Shown here in pieces: positions 1-8,323 of a stretch of DNA of 64,000 nt. The translations under genes were made by a program, and so were the position numbers. Numbering within the stretch: the stretch's first letter is position 1; each line of letters begins with the position of its first letter. The notes below the pieces were generated by a model. It was given only the letters and a program-made list of their open reading frames with translations. It was not told the DNA's origin and did no database searches. Source of the stretch: Streptomyces violaceusniger (GTDB lineage Bacteria; Actinomycetota; Actinomycetes; Streptomycetales; Streptomycetaceae); assembly GCA_005405945.1 (NCBI GenBank), contig BJHW01000001.1:5146001-5210000 (forward strand). Direction: 5' to 3'.

Positions 1-1259
1 TCGGCGAGCGCCCCCACCTCGATCCGGCCCGCATCCGCGCCCCAGCCGAGCGCCGCATGACCGTCCGCGGTGGCGGCCCGCAGCAGCTGGGCCGCGGTCC
101 AGTGGCCCCGGGCGCGGGTGCGAAGCCGCTCGTCGAGCTCCATGGCGCGGGCCTCCTCCAGGATGTCGATCACGGCATGGCTGTCGCTGCCCAGCGAGAG
201 CGGTGAGCCCGCGCTCTGCAGCTCGGCGGCCGGGCCGATCCCGTCGGCGAGGTCACGCTCGGTGGTCGGGCACATACAGACACCGGTGGACGCGTGGCCC
301 AGCAGCCGGATGTCGCCCGGGGTGAGATGGGTGGCGTGCACGGCGGTGGTCCGCGGGCCCAGCACCCCGTGGTCGGCGAGCAGCCGGGTGGGGGTGAAGC
401 CGTGTGCCTCCACACAGGCGTCGTTCTCCGCCGTCTGCTCGGAGAGGTGGACGTGCAGGGGCGCCGTGTGCGCGTCGGCCCAGCCGGACACGGTCGCCAG
501 CTGGTCGACGGGGACGGCCCGCACCGAGTGGATCGCCGCGCCGATGCGGGTGTTGCCGTCGCCCTTCAGCCCGGAGACCCGCTCGGCCCAGGCTTCGGCG
601 GTGCCGTCGGAGAAGCGCAGCTGGTGCTCGTTGGGCTCGGCCCCGAAACCGGAGGAGAGATAGCAGGTGTCGAGCAGGGTGATCCGGATACCGGCCTCGG
701 CCGCGGCCGCGATCAGGGCCTCCCCCATCGCGTTGGGGTTGCCGTAGCGGGCGCCGCCGGGCGCGTGGTGGAGGTAGTGGAACTCCCCGACGCAGGTGAT
801 CCCCGCCATGGCCATCTCGGCGTAGACGGCCCGGGCCAGCTCGAAGTAGCTGTCCGGGGTCAGCCGGTCGGCGACCCCGTACATCACCTCGCGCCAGGTC
901 CAGAAGGAGTCCGGAGCGCCCTTGCGCCGCTGGTCGGCCCGGCCGTTCCCCGCGCCTGCCGTCTCGTCGCCCGCCTCGGCTCCTGTCTCACCGTCCGTCT
1001 CGCCGTCCGGCGTGCCGTCCGCCCTGCTGTCCGCCTGGACGACACCGCGCAGGGCCCGGTGGAAGGCGTGGCTGTGGGCGTTGGCCAGGCCGGGGAGCGT
1101 CAGACCACGGAGCGTGACGGACCCGGCGGGCGGCCGCGGACTCCCGGGCACCACCGCCGTGATCCGCCCATTGGCCGCGGCCACGATCACCACGTCCGAC
1201 CGCACGCTTCCGTTCACCCAGGCGTGCTCCGCCCAGTACGTCTGCGCCGTCAGTGACAC
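1..1259 (-). CDS. hutF: formimidoylglutamate deiminase (HutF), C-terminus outside the window
   Basis: Amidohydrolase-family enzyme converting N-formimino-L-glutamate to N-formyl-L-glutamate plus ammonia, in histidine degradation. The minus strand reads open from a GTG at 1259 to the left edge (about 420 residues); the C-terminus is missing. Visible metal-site motifs are NAHSHAFHRAL, HVHLSEQ, HATHL and a GSDSHAVID block, typical of the deiminase branch of the family. The GTG start overlaps the stop of the upstream M20 gene by 10 bases, so translation is probably coupled. An acidic, Gly/Glu-rich insert (about residues 55-85, containing DGETDGET) looks like a repeat-driven loop expansion. Third gene of a hutU-M20-hutF operon. 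Confidence 0.9.
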   Translation of the reverse strand, partial: MSLTAQTYWAEHAWVNGSVRSDVVIVAAANGRITAVVPGSPRPPAGSVTLRGLTLPGLANAHSHAFHRALRGVVQADSRADGTPDGETDGETGAEAGDETAGAGNGRADQRRKGAPDSFWTWREVMYGVADRLTPDSYFELARAVYAEMAMAGITCVGEFHYLHHAPGGARYGNPNAMGEALIAAAAEAGIRITLLDTCYLSSGFGAEPNEHQLRFSDGTAEAWAERVSGLKGDGNTRIGAAIHSVRAVPVDQLATVSGWADAHTAPLHVHLSEQTAENDACVEAHGFTPTRLLADHGVLGPRTTAVHATHLTPGDIRLLGHASTGVCMCPTTERDLADGIGPAAELQSAGSPLSLGSDSHAVIDILEEARAMELDERLRTRARGHWTAAQLLRAATADGHAALGWGADAGRIEVGALA

Positions 1260-2572
1260 GCCAGGCCCTCCAGTACCTCCGCGAGTGCGGCCACACCGGC
1301 GAGGCAATCATCCTCGCCCGCCGTCTCCGCGGGTGAGTGCGAGACGCCGGTGGGGTTCCTTACAAACAGCATGGCCGTCGGAACGGACGCGGACAAAATA
1401 CCGGCGTCGTGCCCGGCCCCGGTGGGGAGCACCGGGACGCCGCCGAGCAGGCCCGAGAGCTGGTCACGCAGGTCGTGGGCGAACTCCACGACCGGAGTGA
1501 AGGACTCCCGGGTGACCCGGACGTCCACCCCGTCGCGCTGTCCGCGCTCGACCGCGGCGCGCTCGATCTCGCCGACCACGGCGGCCAGGGTCTCCTCGTC
1601 GGCGGCGCGCGAGTCCAGCCAGCCGCGGACCAGGCTCGCGATCGCGTTGACCCCGTTGGGCTCGACGCCGACCTTGCCGAAGGTCGCCAGCGCCCCGGCG
1701 AGCTTCGCCTTCTTACGGGCGGCGAGGACGGTGTTGGCATAGGTGAGCATCGGATCGCGGCGGTCCTCGATCCGGGTCGTCCCGGCGTGGTTGGCCTCGC
1801 CGTGGAAGTCGAACCGCCAGCGGCCGTGCGGCCAGATCGCGGAGGCGACGCCCACGGGGTCGGCCGTGTCCGCGAGGGCGCGCCCCTGCTCGATGTGGAG
1901 CTCGACGAACGCGCCGATGCGGGCCAGCCGCTCCGGGTCGGGGCCGATGGCGTCCGGGTCGTAACCGGCGCGCTCCATCGCCCGGGGCAGGCTCAACCCG
2001 TCCGCGTCGCGCAGCTCATGCGCCTGCGCGACGCCGAGCTGTCCGCTCGTCAGCCGGGAGCCGACGCAGGCCAGGCCGAAACGGGCGCCCTCCTCGTCGC
2101 CGAAGTTGACGATGGCGAGCGGTTTGGTGGGGCGGGCGCCCCGTGCGCGGAGCTCGTCGAGGGCGGCGAAGGAGGAGACGACGCCCAGCGGGCCGTCGAA
2201 GGCGCCGCCGTCGGGGACGGAGTCGAGGTGGGAGCCGGTGACGACGGCGTCTCCCGCGGTGGGGTCGCCCAGCCAGGCCCATTGGTTGCCGTTGCGGTCC
2301 ACTTCGTAGGTGAGGCCGCGGTTCTGGGCTTGCTCCTTGAACCACGTTCTGCAGTCGGCGTCCGCTTCCGTCCAGGCGTAGCGGCGGTAGCCGTTCGTTG
2401 TCGTGTTGCGGCCGATGGGCGCTAGGTCGCGCCACATGTCGTGGAACGACGCGCCGGTCGTGCGGGGTGCGCCCACTGCGGTCTGAGCCTCCGTTTCGTG
2501 CGCGGGTGCGGGCCGGTGGTCGGGTTGTGCCCACCCGTTCCGCCCCGCGGAACGATTGCCCACAACGGTCAC
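1250..2572 (-). CDS. M20-family allantoate/N-carbamoyl-amino-acid amidohydrolase in the hut operon
   Basis: Zinc-dependent M20 peptidase-fold hydrolase of the allantoate amidohydrolase/N-carbamoyl-L-amino-acid hydrolase group (up to 440 aa). Metal-binding motifs are visible: GSHLDSVPDGG, the NFGDEEGARFG glutamate pair, and GEANHAGTTRIEDRRD of the dimerisation lid. The furthest upstream start is a GTG overlapping the hutU stop (GTGA). Homology begins only at FHDMWRDLAPIG, so an internal GTG about 35 codons downstream may be the true start. Sandwiched between hutU and hutF with overlapping ends. I infer that it may act on N-formyl- or N-formiminoglutamate, because no canonical HutG is visible; the family alone would say allantoate or N-carbamoyl amino acids. 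Confidence 0.85.
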   Translation of the reverse strand: MTVVGNRSAGRNGWAQPDHRPAPAHETEAQTAVGAPRTTGASFHDMWRDLAPIGRNTTTNGYRRYAWTEADADCRTWFKEQAQNRGLTYEVDRNGNQWAWLGDPTAGDAVVTGSHLDSVPDGGAFDGPLGVVSSFAALDELRARGARPTKPLAIVNFGDEEGARFGLACVGSRLTSGQLGVAQAHELRDADGLSLPRAMERAGYDPDAIGPDPERLARIGAFVELHIEQGRALADTADPVGVASAIWPHGRWRFDFHGEANHAGTTRIEDRRDPMLTYANTVLAARKKAKLAGALATFGKVGVEPNGVNAIASLVRGWLDSRAADEETLAAVVGEIERAAVERGQRDGVDVRVTRESFTPVVEFAHDLRDQLSGLLGGVPVLPTGAGHDAGILSASVPTAMLFVRNPTGVSHSPAETAGEDDCLAGVAALAEVLEGLACH

Positions 2573-4230
2573 TTATCCGTCTCCCTCATGGGGACCCGCA
2601 CGCCTCGTTCCCGCGCCACCTCGTCCGCTCGGTCGTAGCCCGCGTCCACGTGGCGGATGACGCCCATGCCGGGGTCGTTCGTCAGGACGCGGCGGATCTT
2701 CTCGCCCGCGAGCGCCGTGCCGTCGGCCACCGTGACCTGGCCCGCGTGGATCGAGCGGCCCATGCCGACGCCGCCGCCGTGGTGGATGGAGACCCAGGAG
2801 GCGCCCGAGGCGACGTTGACCATGGCGTTGAGCAGCGGCCAGTCGGCGATCGCGTCCGAGCCGTCCAGCATGGCCTCGGTCTCGCGGTACGGGGAGGCCA
2901 CCGAGCCGCAGTCCAGGTGGTCGCGGCCGATCGCCAGCGGTGCGGCGAGCGTGCCGTCGGCGACCATCTCGTTGAAGCGCTCGCCCGCCTTGTCGCGCTC
3001 GCCGTAGCCGAGCCAGCAGATACGGGCGGGCAGCCCCTGGAAGTGGACCCGCTCCCCCGCCATCTTGATCCAGCGGGCCAGCGACTCGTTCTCCGGGAAG
3101 AGCTCCAGGATCGCCTTGTCCGTGGCCGCGATGTCCTTCGGGTCGCCGGACAGGGCCGCCCAGCGGAACGGGCCCTTGCCCTCGCAGAAGAGCGGCCGGA
3201 TGTAGGCGGGGACGAAGCCGGGGAAGGCGAAGGCGCGCTCGAAGCCCGCCAGCTTGGCCTCGCCGCGGATGGAGTTGCCGTAGTCGAAGACCTCGGCGCC
3301 CGCGTCCATGAAGCCGACCATGGCCTCGACGTGCCGGGCCATGGACTCGCGCGCCCGCTGGGTGAAGTCGGCGGGCTTCTCGGCGGCGTACGAGGCCATC
3401 TCGTCGAAGTCCACGCCGACCGGCAGGTACGACAGCGGGTCGTGGGCGCTGGTCTGGTCGGTGACGATGTCGATCGGGGCGTTCATCTCGAGGAGCTGCG
3501 GGACCAGCTCGGCCGCGTTCCCCAGCACGCCGATCGACAGGGGGCGCCGGGCGTCCCGGGCCTCGGTCGCGAGCTGGAGCGCGTGGTCCAGGCTGTCGGC
3601 GCGCACGTCCAGGTAGCGGTGGTCGATACGGCGCTCGATGGCGCGCGGATCGCAGTCGACGCAGATCGCGACGCCGTCGTTCATGGTGACCGCCAGCGGC
3701 TGGGCGCCGCCCATGCCGCCGAGGCCCGCGGTGAGGGTGATCGTCCCGGCCAGGGTGCCGCCGAACTTCTTCGCGGCGACCGCGGCGAAGGTCTCGTACG
3801 TGCCCTGGAGGATGCCCTGGGTGCCGATGTAGATCCAGGAGCCGGCGGTCATCTGGCCGTACATGGTCAGGCCCAGCGCCTCCAGGCGGCGGAACTCCTC
3901 CCAGTTGGCCCAGTCGCCGACCAGGTTGGAGTTGGCGATCAGCACCCGAGGCGCCCATTCGTGGGTCTGCATGACGCCCACGGGGCGGCCCGACTGGACC
4001 AGCATCGTCTCGTCCTGCTTCAGCGTGCGCAGGGTGCGGACCATGGCGTCGAACGAGCGCCAGTCGCGGGCCGCCTTACCGGTGCCGCCGTAGACGACGA
4101 GCTTGTCGGGGTGCTCGGCGACCTCCGGATCGAGGTTGTTCTGCAGCATCCGCAGGGCGGCTTCCTGCTGCCACCCCCGGGCGCTGAGCTCTGCACCACG
4201 CGGCGCCCGTACGGGTCGCGGTCCTGTCAT
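2569..4230 (-). CDS. hutU: urocanate hydratase
   Basis: Urocanase (553 aa, normal length): converts urocanate to 4-imidazolone-5-propionate using tightly bound NAD+ as electrophile; cytosolic. Diagnostic motifs: N-terminal GGTGKAARDW, the NAD-binding GLGGMGGAQPLA, GNAAELVPQLLE, and a C-terminal PARICWLGYGER segment carrying the conserved active-site cysteine. The ATG at 4230 is preceded by a strong GGGAGG ribosome-binding site. First gene of the hutU-M20-hutF operon, with its stop overlapping the next start. The histidase gene hutH lies about 55 kb away at 59985-61529. Confidence 0.97.
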   Translation of the reverse strand: MTGPRPVRAPRGAELSARGWQQEAALRMLQNNLDPEVAEHPDKLVVYGGTGKAARDWRSFDAMVRTLRTLKQDETMLVQSGRPVGVMQTHEWAPRVLIANSNLVGDWANWEEFRRLEALGLTMYGQMTAGSWIYIGTQGILQGTYETFAAVAAKKFGGTLAGTITLTAGLGGMGGAQPLAVTMNDGVAICVDCDPRAIERRIDHRYLDVRADSLDHALQLATEARDARRPLSIGVLGNAAELVPQLLEMNAPIDIVTDQTSAHDPLSYLPVGVDFDEMASYAAEKPADFTQRARESMARHVEAMVGFMDAGAEVFDYGNSIRGEAKLAGFERAFAFPGFVPAYIRPLFCEGKGPFRWAALSGDPKDIAATDKAILELFPENESLARWIKMAGERVHFQGLPARICWLGYGERDKAGERFNEMVADGTLAAPLAIGRDHLDCGSVASPYRETEAMLDGSDAIADWPLLNAMVNVASGASWVSIHHGGGVGMGRSIHAGQVTVADGTALAGEKIRRVLTNDPGMGVIRHVDAGYDRADEVARERGVRVPMRETDK

Positions 4231-4491
4231 GGGCCAAGCCTCCCTGTGCCATCAACTGGTTCGACTGCGTCGGCTGCGTTCGACCGCATCGGCCGCATCA
4301 GTCGCATCCGACTGGATCGAGTTATTCACATCTTGATGCCGATGAATATGACTAGTCAATACCGTGGGGCTCCGCATACGGCCGGGTGGTTCAGCGGCGC
4401 GGGCTCACCGCGCCGCTCGCGGCCGACCCGGCCCGGTGCCACGGGGTAGCGTCACCAGGTCGTGTACCCCACGCCCGCCGAGGAGCCCTTC
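4231..4491. promoter_or_regulatory. divergent intergenic region with inverted repeat upstream of hutU
   Basis: Short divergent promoter region between hutU (-) and an oxidoreductase (+). It is richer in A/T than its surroundings and holds an exact inverted repeat TATTCA-N14-TGAATA (4323-4348), a plausible operator. Next to it (4260-4320) is an imperfect series of short 'tcgactgcgtcggctgcg' style repeats. The assignment as a hut operator is inference. Confidence 0.4.
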
Positions 4492-5508
4492 GTGTCCCTC
4501 CCCGCCACCCACCGCGAGGTCCGTCTGGCGGCCCTGCCCGATGGGGTGCTCACCCCCGGTCACTTCGAGGTCGTCACCGCTCCCGTCCCCACCCCCGGCC
4601 CCGGTCAGGTGCTGGTGCGCAACCGGCTGATGAGCGTCGCCGCCGTGATGCGCCCGCTCACGCTCGCCGACCCGGACACCTTCGGCCTCCCCCAGCTGCT
4701 GCACAGGGCCGGCGAGGTGATGCGGGGCGCGGCCCTCGGCGAGGTGGTCCGGGCGCCGGGCACGGATCTCGCCCCCGGGACCCTCGTCCGCCACCGCGCG
4801 GGGTGGCGCGAGTACGCGGTCCTGAACGCCTCCGAGGTGTCGCCCGTCGACCCCGAGGCGCTGCCGGACCCCGCCGCCCATCTCTCGCAGGGGTTCACCG
4901 CCTGGCTGGGGGTGGTGCGCGGGGCCGGGGTGCGGCGCGGCGACACGGTGTTCGTCACCGGCGCGGCGGGCGGAGTGGGCTCCCTGGCCGGGCAGTTCGC
5001 CCGGCTGCACGGCGCCGCGCGGGTCATCGGCTCCACCAGCTCCCGGCACAAGGCCGACCGGCTGACGCGGGAGCTGGGCTATGACGCGGTCGTCCTGCGG
5101 GGCGCCGGATCGATCGAGGAGCAGCTGCGCGCGGCCGCCCCCGACGGCATCGACGTCCTCTTCGACACCGTCGGCGGCGAGCAGCTGCGGGCCGCCCTGG
5201 CGCTGGCCCGCCGCAACGCCCGGTTCGCCCTGGTCGGCGCGCTGGCCGCACAGCTGTCCGACGACGCGCTGGCCCCGACCGCGATCAGCACCCTGGCCCT
5301 GATCACCCGGAGCATCACGCTGCGCGGCATCAGCGCGGTGGACCACCAGGACGCCATGCCCGCGTACCTGAGCGAGTTCGGCCGGGCGCTGCGCGAGGGC
5401 GCGCTCACCTACCCGTACACCCGGCTGACGGGGCTCGACCGGGCGCCGGGCGCGCTGTGCGAGTTGGTGGAGGGCCGTCACCTCGGGGCGGTGCTGGTGG
5501 AGCTGTAG
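4492..5508 (+). CDS. zinc-binding-type MDR oxidoreductase (quinone/enoyl reductase-like)
   Basis: NADP-dependent medium-chain dehydrogenase/reductase, close to the quinone oxidoreductase/leukotriene B4 dehydrogenase (PTGR) group; 338 aa. The nucleotide-binding loop VFVTGAAGGVGSLAGQ lies near residue 160, followed by the GSTSS adenine-phosphate segment and the IDVLFDTVGGEQL motif typical of the PTGR branch. No structural-zinc cysteines are visible. I chose the GTG at 4492 because GAGGAG lies six bases upstream; an in-frame GTG at 4462 has no such site. Probably reduces an alpha,beta-unsaturated carbonyl; the substrate cannot be inferred. Confidence 0.85.
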   Translation: MSLPATHREVRLAALPDGVLTPGHFEVVTAPVPTPGPGQVLVRNRLMSVAAVMRPLTLADPDTFGLPQLLHRAGEVMRGAALGEVVRAPGTDLAPGTLVRHRAGWREYAVLNASEVSPVDPEALPDPAAHLSQGFTAWLGVVRGAGVRRGDTVFVTGAAGGVGSLAGQFARLHGAARVIGSTSSRHKADRLTRELGYDAVVLRGAGSIEEQLRAAAPDGIDVLFDTVGGEQLRAALALARRNARFALVGALAAQLSDDALAPTAISTLALITRSITLRGISAVDHQDAMPAYLSEFGRALREGALTYPYTRLTGLDRAPGALCELVEGRHLGAVLVEL

Positions 5509-5605
5509 ACCCGGGTCGGGGCCGAGACCGCGCCCCGACCCCACGTATGCGCCTCCGGACCCGGGGGAGCTGGTCCGCGGCCGTTCCGGATGGTTGGCTG
5601 AAGGC

Positions 5606-6966
5606 ATGACGTCGAAAGCGGTTGCGATGGCCACCCGGCGCGAACAGGCCGTACGGGCGGCCGTGGAGCAGCGGCTGCTCGGCCCGGACCAGCCCGTCGT
5701 GGGGCTGCTGGACGTGGCCGGGATCCGCTCCGCGGCCGCCGGGCTGCGCGCGGCCTTCGAGGAGGTCGTCGCGCCCGGCACCCCGATCCTGCACGCCTTC
5801 GCGGTCAAGGCCGCCGCGCTCGTCCCCGTCCTGCGGCTGCTGGCCGACGAGGGCCTGGGCTGCGAGGTGGCCAGCCCCGGCGAGCTGGCCCTGGCCCGCG
5901 CGGCGGGGGTCACACCCGACCGGATCGTCCTGGACTCCCCCGCCAAGACCGCCGCGGAGCTGCGCGAGGCCCTCGACCTGGGCATCGCCGTCAACGCCGA
6001 CAATCCGCAGGAGCTGGACCGGCTCGACGCGCTGGTGGGGCACCGCGCGGCCCCGCCCTCGCCCCTGGGCCTGCGGGTCAACCCCCAGGTCGGCGGCGGC
6101 AGCATCGACGCGCTGAGCACGGCCACCGCGACCTCCAAGTTCGGCGTCGCCCTCCAGGACCCGGGGGCGCGCGCGTGGGTCGTCCGCGCCTTCGCCGAGC
6201 GCCCCTGGCTGACCCGGCTGCACGCGCACGTCGGCTCCCAGGGCTGTCCGCTGGAGCTGATGGCGGCGGGCATACGGGCGGCCTACGAACTGGCCGAGGA
6301 GATCAACGAGACGGTCGGCCGGCAGCAGATCGACGCCCTCGACATCGGCGGCGGCCTCCCGGTGAACTTCACCTCCGACGAGGTCACCCCGGCTACCGGG
6401 AGTACGCCCAGCTGCTGCGGGCCGCCGTGCCGGGGCTCTTCGACGGGCGGTACAAGCTGGTGACCGAGTTCGGGCGGTCCCTGCTCGCCAAGTCCGGTCT
6501 GGTGCTGGCCCGGGTCGAATACGCGAAGTCCGCGGGCGGCCGCCCGATCGCGGTCACCCACGCGGGCGCCCAGCTCGCCACCCGTACGGTCTTCGCCCCG
6601 GAGGCCTGGCCGCTCCGCGTCCTGGCCTACGACGCGGAGGGCCGCCCCAAGCCGGAGACCGGCGACGGCCCGGTCCCCCAGGACATCGCCGGCCCCTGCT
6701 GCTTCGCGGGCGACCTGGTCGCCCGCGACCGGGCACTGCCGGAGCTGGCGGCGGGCGACCTGGTCGCCCTGCTGGACACCGGCGCGTACTACTTCTCCAA
6801 CCACTTCGCGTACAACAGCCTGCCCCGCCCGGGAATCTACGGCTTCGACGCGACGAGCGCCGACGGCGATGTGCGCTTCGCGACGGTACGGGAGCCCCAG
6901 ACGGTGGACGAGATCGTGGCCGAGAGCGGCGCGAAGCACGCGCTGGGCCTGAGCCGTCTGCGGTAG
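5606..6966 (+). CDS. PLP-dependent decarboxylase, diaminopimelate/ornithine type III fold (apparent frameshift)
   Basis: Fold-type III PLP decarboxylase related to diaminopimelate decarboxylase. The N-terminal TIM barrel carries the Schiff-base lysine in HAFAVKAA, then CEVASPGEL, SPAKTAAEL, a HAHVGSQG segment and the phosphate-binding DIGGGLPVNF. The C-terminal half has VTEFGRSLLAKSG, GPCCFAGDLVARDR and GAYYFSNHFAYNS. Reading frame changes at the C run 6387-6390: adding one C restores DEVTP-GYREYAQLL, and the repaired length (453 codons) is exact. I treat the gene as intact with a consensus deletion. Start ATG 5606 chosen over an upstream TTG. Substrate unknown. Follows the oxidoreductase in the same direction. 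Confidence 0.85.
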
Positions 6967-7584
6967 GGCGCGGGGCACCCAGGGTGTGGGACGCCCCGGC
7001 TGTGGGGCGCCCAAGCTGTGCCCAGGCTGTGGGGCTCCGAAGTCCGCCGTACACGTGACGCTTTCGTCGGGGCTGGCGTTGATTGAGCATCGGGGCAGGT
7101 GGGGGCGGGCGCGGGCCACGTCGCCGACCACCGGCCGGTGGGGGCGAAGCCCGGTGGCGGCCTCTGTGACCCGGAGTCAACCCGTTGCCGGACTGCTGCC
7201 GAGCTGACGGGCCGGTGCCCGGCGGCGAGGCGCGTCACGCGTCGTGCCGGGTGGGGTACCCCCTTCAAGAAAACACTTGATCTGGCGCAACTAATTTGTC
7301 AAACGTTTTCGAGAGGGGTACCCCAACCTCCCGGCAGTCCGGATCGGCGCGAAGCCCCGGCCGGAGGGGCGCCGCGACCGGGCCCGCCCCCACGGGCGGG
7401 CCGCCGGCGACGGGCCCCGGCCAGGGCACCCCCGCCCCCATGCTCAAAGGCGCCGAAGGCGCGAGACGGCGCCGCACCAACCCACGCCGCGCAACCCCAC
7501 CGGGGCAACCCCGCCTGGGCGCCCCTCAGGGACAACCCCACCTGGGCAACCCCCTCAGGGGCAACCCTCAACGCCGAGCAACCC
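6967..7584. other. 618-base intergenic region with a large inverted repeat
   Basis: No supportable gene. The left part has imperfect 'ggctgtggggc' repeats. At 7253-7324 is a striking interrupted palindrome: both ends carry GGGGTACCCC, continued inward by TTCAAGAAAAC on one arm and GTTTTCGAGA on the other, around an A/T-rich centre (ACTAATTTGTCAAAC). The right part (7440-7600) is a run of 'gggcaacccc' repeats. Confidence 0.6.
7253..7324. repeat. interrupted palindrome ending in GGGGTACCCC
   Basis: Arms at 7253-7274 and 7305-7324, each beginning or ending in the self-complementary GGGGTACCCC, with an AT-rich 30-base centre unlike the surrounding GC-rich DNA. It could be a two-site operator, a large RNA stem, or the scar of an excised element. 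No flanking gene depends on it obviously. Confidence 0.6.
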
Positions 7585-8172
7585 TCAGCGCCCAGCCCCC
7601 GCCATCGCACGGGACCGCCTCGCGCCCCCCGGCCCCGCGTCACCGGCCACGATCCCCGTCGTCTGGTAGGCGTCCACCGCCTTGCCCGCGGGCCGTCCCC
7701 GGGGGACCCGGTCCGTGCGCACCCACAGCAGCGCGTCGTGTGCGCGCTCCCAGCGGCCCAGCCACAGGGCCTTGGCCCACAGCCCGGCGCCGAGCCCCGC
7801 CAGGAGCATGCCGCCCGCCGCCGGAACGGCGAAGGACGAGCCCATCGCGGCGAGGAAGGCCGGCAGCAGCCACCACCGCAGGGCGCGGCGGCGGGTCCGT
7901 ACGGTCACCGCGCGGTCCTGGAGGAAGACCGTCTTGCCCGCGCGCGAGGCGTCGCGCGCCAGCTCCAGATAGCGCTTCCGGCGCACCACGAACACCACGG
8001 CCCCCGCGATCACGAAGAGCGCCGCCCCGGCGAGCACTCCGATCCGGCGCCCGGTCAGCCCCGGCACCAGTGTTCCGATCCCCGCGGCCAGCACACCGGG
8101 CCACCACAGCCACCCCGCGGGAGCCCTCACGATCACCGCCACCCGTGCCAGCGCATACGCCCCGCGCCCCAC
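7585..8172 (-). CDS. conserved membrane protein, unknown function
   Basis: 195-aa protein with two predicted membrane hairpins: GWLWWPGVLAAGIGTLVPGL and VLAGAALFVIAGAVVFVV in the N-terminal half, WWLLPAFLAAMG and a Gly-rich hydrophobic stretch in the middle. A basic cytoplasmic loop (RRKRYLELARDASRAGK) separates them. The GTG at 8172 is favoured because GAGGAGG precedes it by seven bases; a longer reading from 8232 lacks such a site. Ends with a Gly/Ala/Arg tail. I do not recognise a named family. Lies downstream of the lyase-regulator gene on the same strand, separated by about 150 bases. Confidence 0.65.
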   Translation of the reverse strand: MGRGAYALARVAVIVRAPAGWLWWPGVLAAGIGTLVPGLTGRRIGVLAGAALFVIAGAVVFVVRRKRYLELARDASRAGKTVFLQDRAVTVRTRRRALRWWLLPAFLAAMGSSFAVPAAGGMLLAGLGAGLWAKALWLGRWERAHDALLWVRTDRVPRGRPAGKAVDAYQTTGIVAGDAGPGGARRSRAMAGAGR

Positions 8173-8323
8173 GACCGACCTCCTCACCCCAGTGAATCCC
8201 GGAAGAAATCCGTGTCGAATCGACGAATCCAATCGAGGAATCTAGCCAGGATGCCTGAGAATTCGGTGAGAGGGACGGGGGTTGGCACACGGAGCGGCCC
8301 GGAAGCCCGGCCGGAAGCCCGGC

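Noticed and set aside
2398..4449. 683-aa plus-strand frame opposite hutU
   Set aside because: Antisense shadow of a clearly identified urocanate hydratase gene; His/Asp/Arg-rich composition typical of reverse-frame reading.
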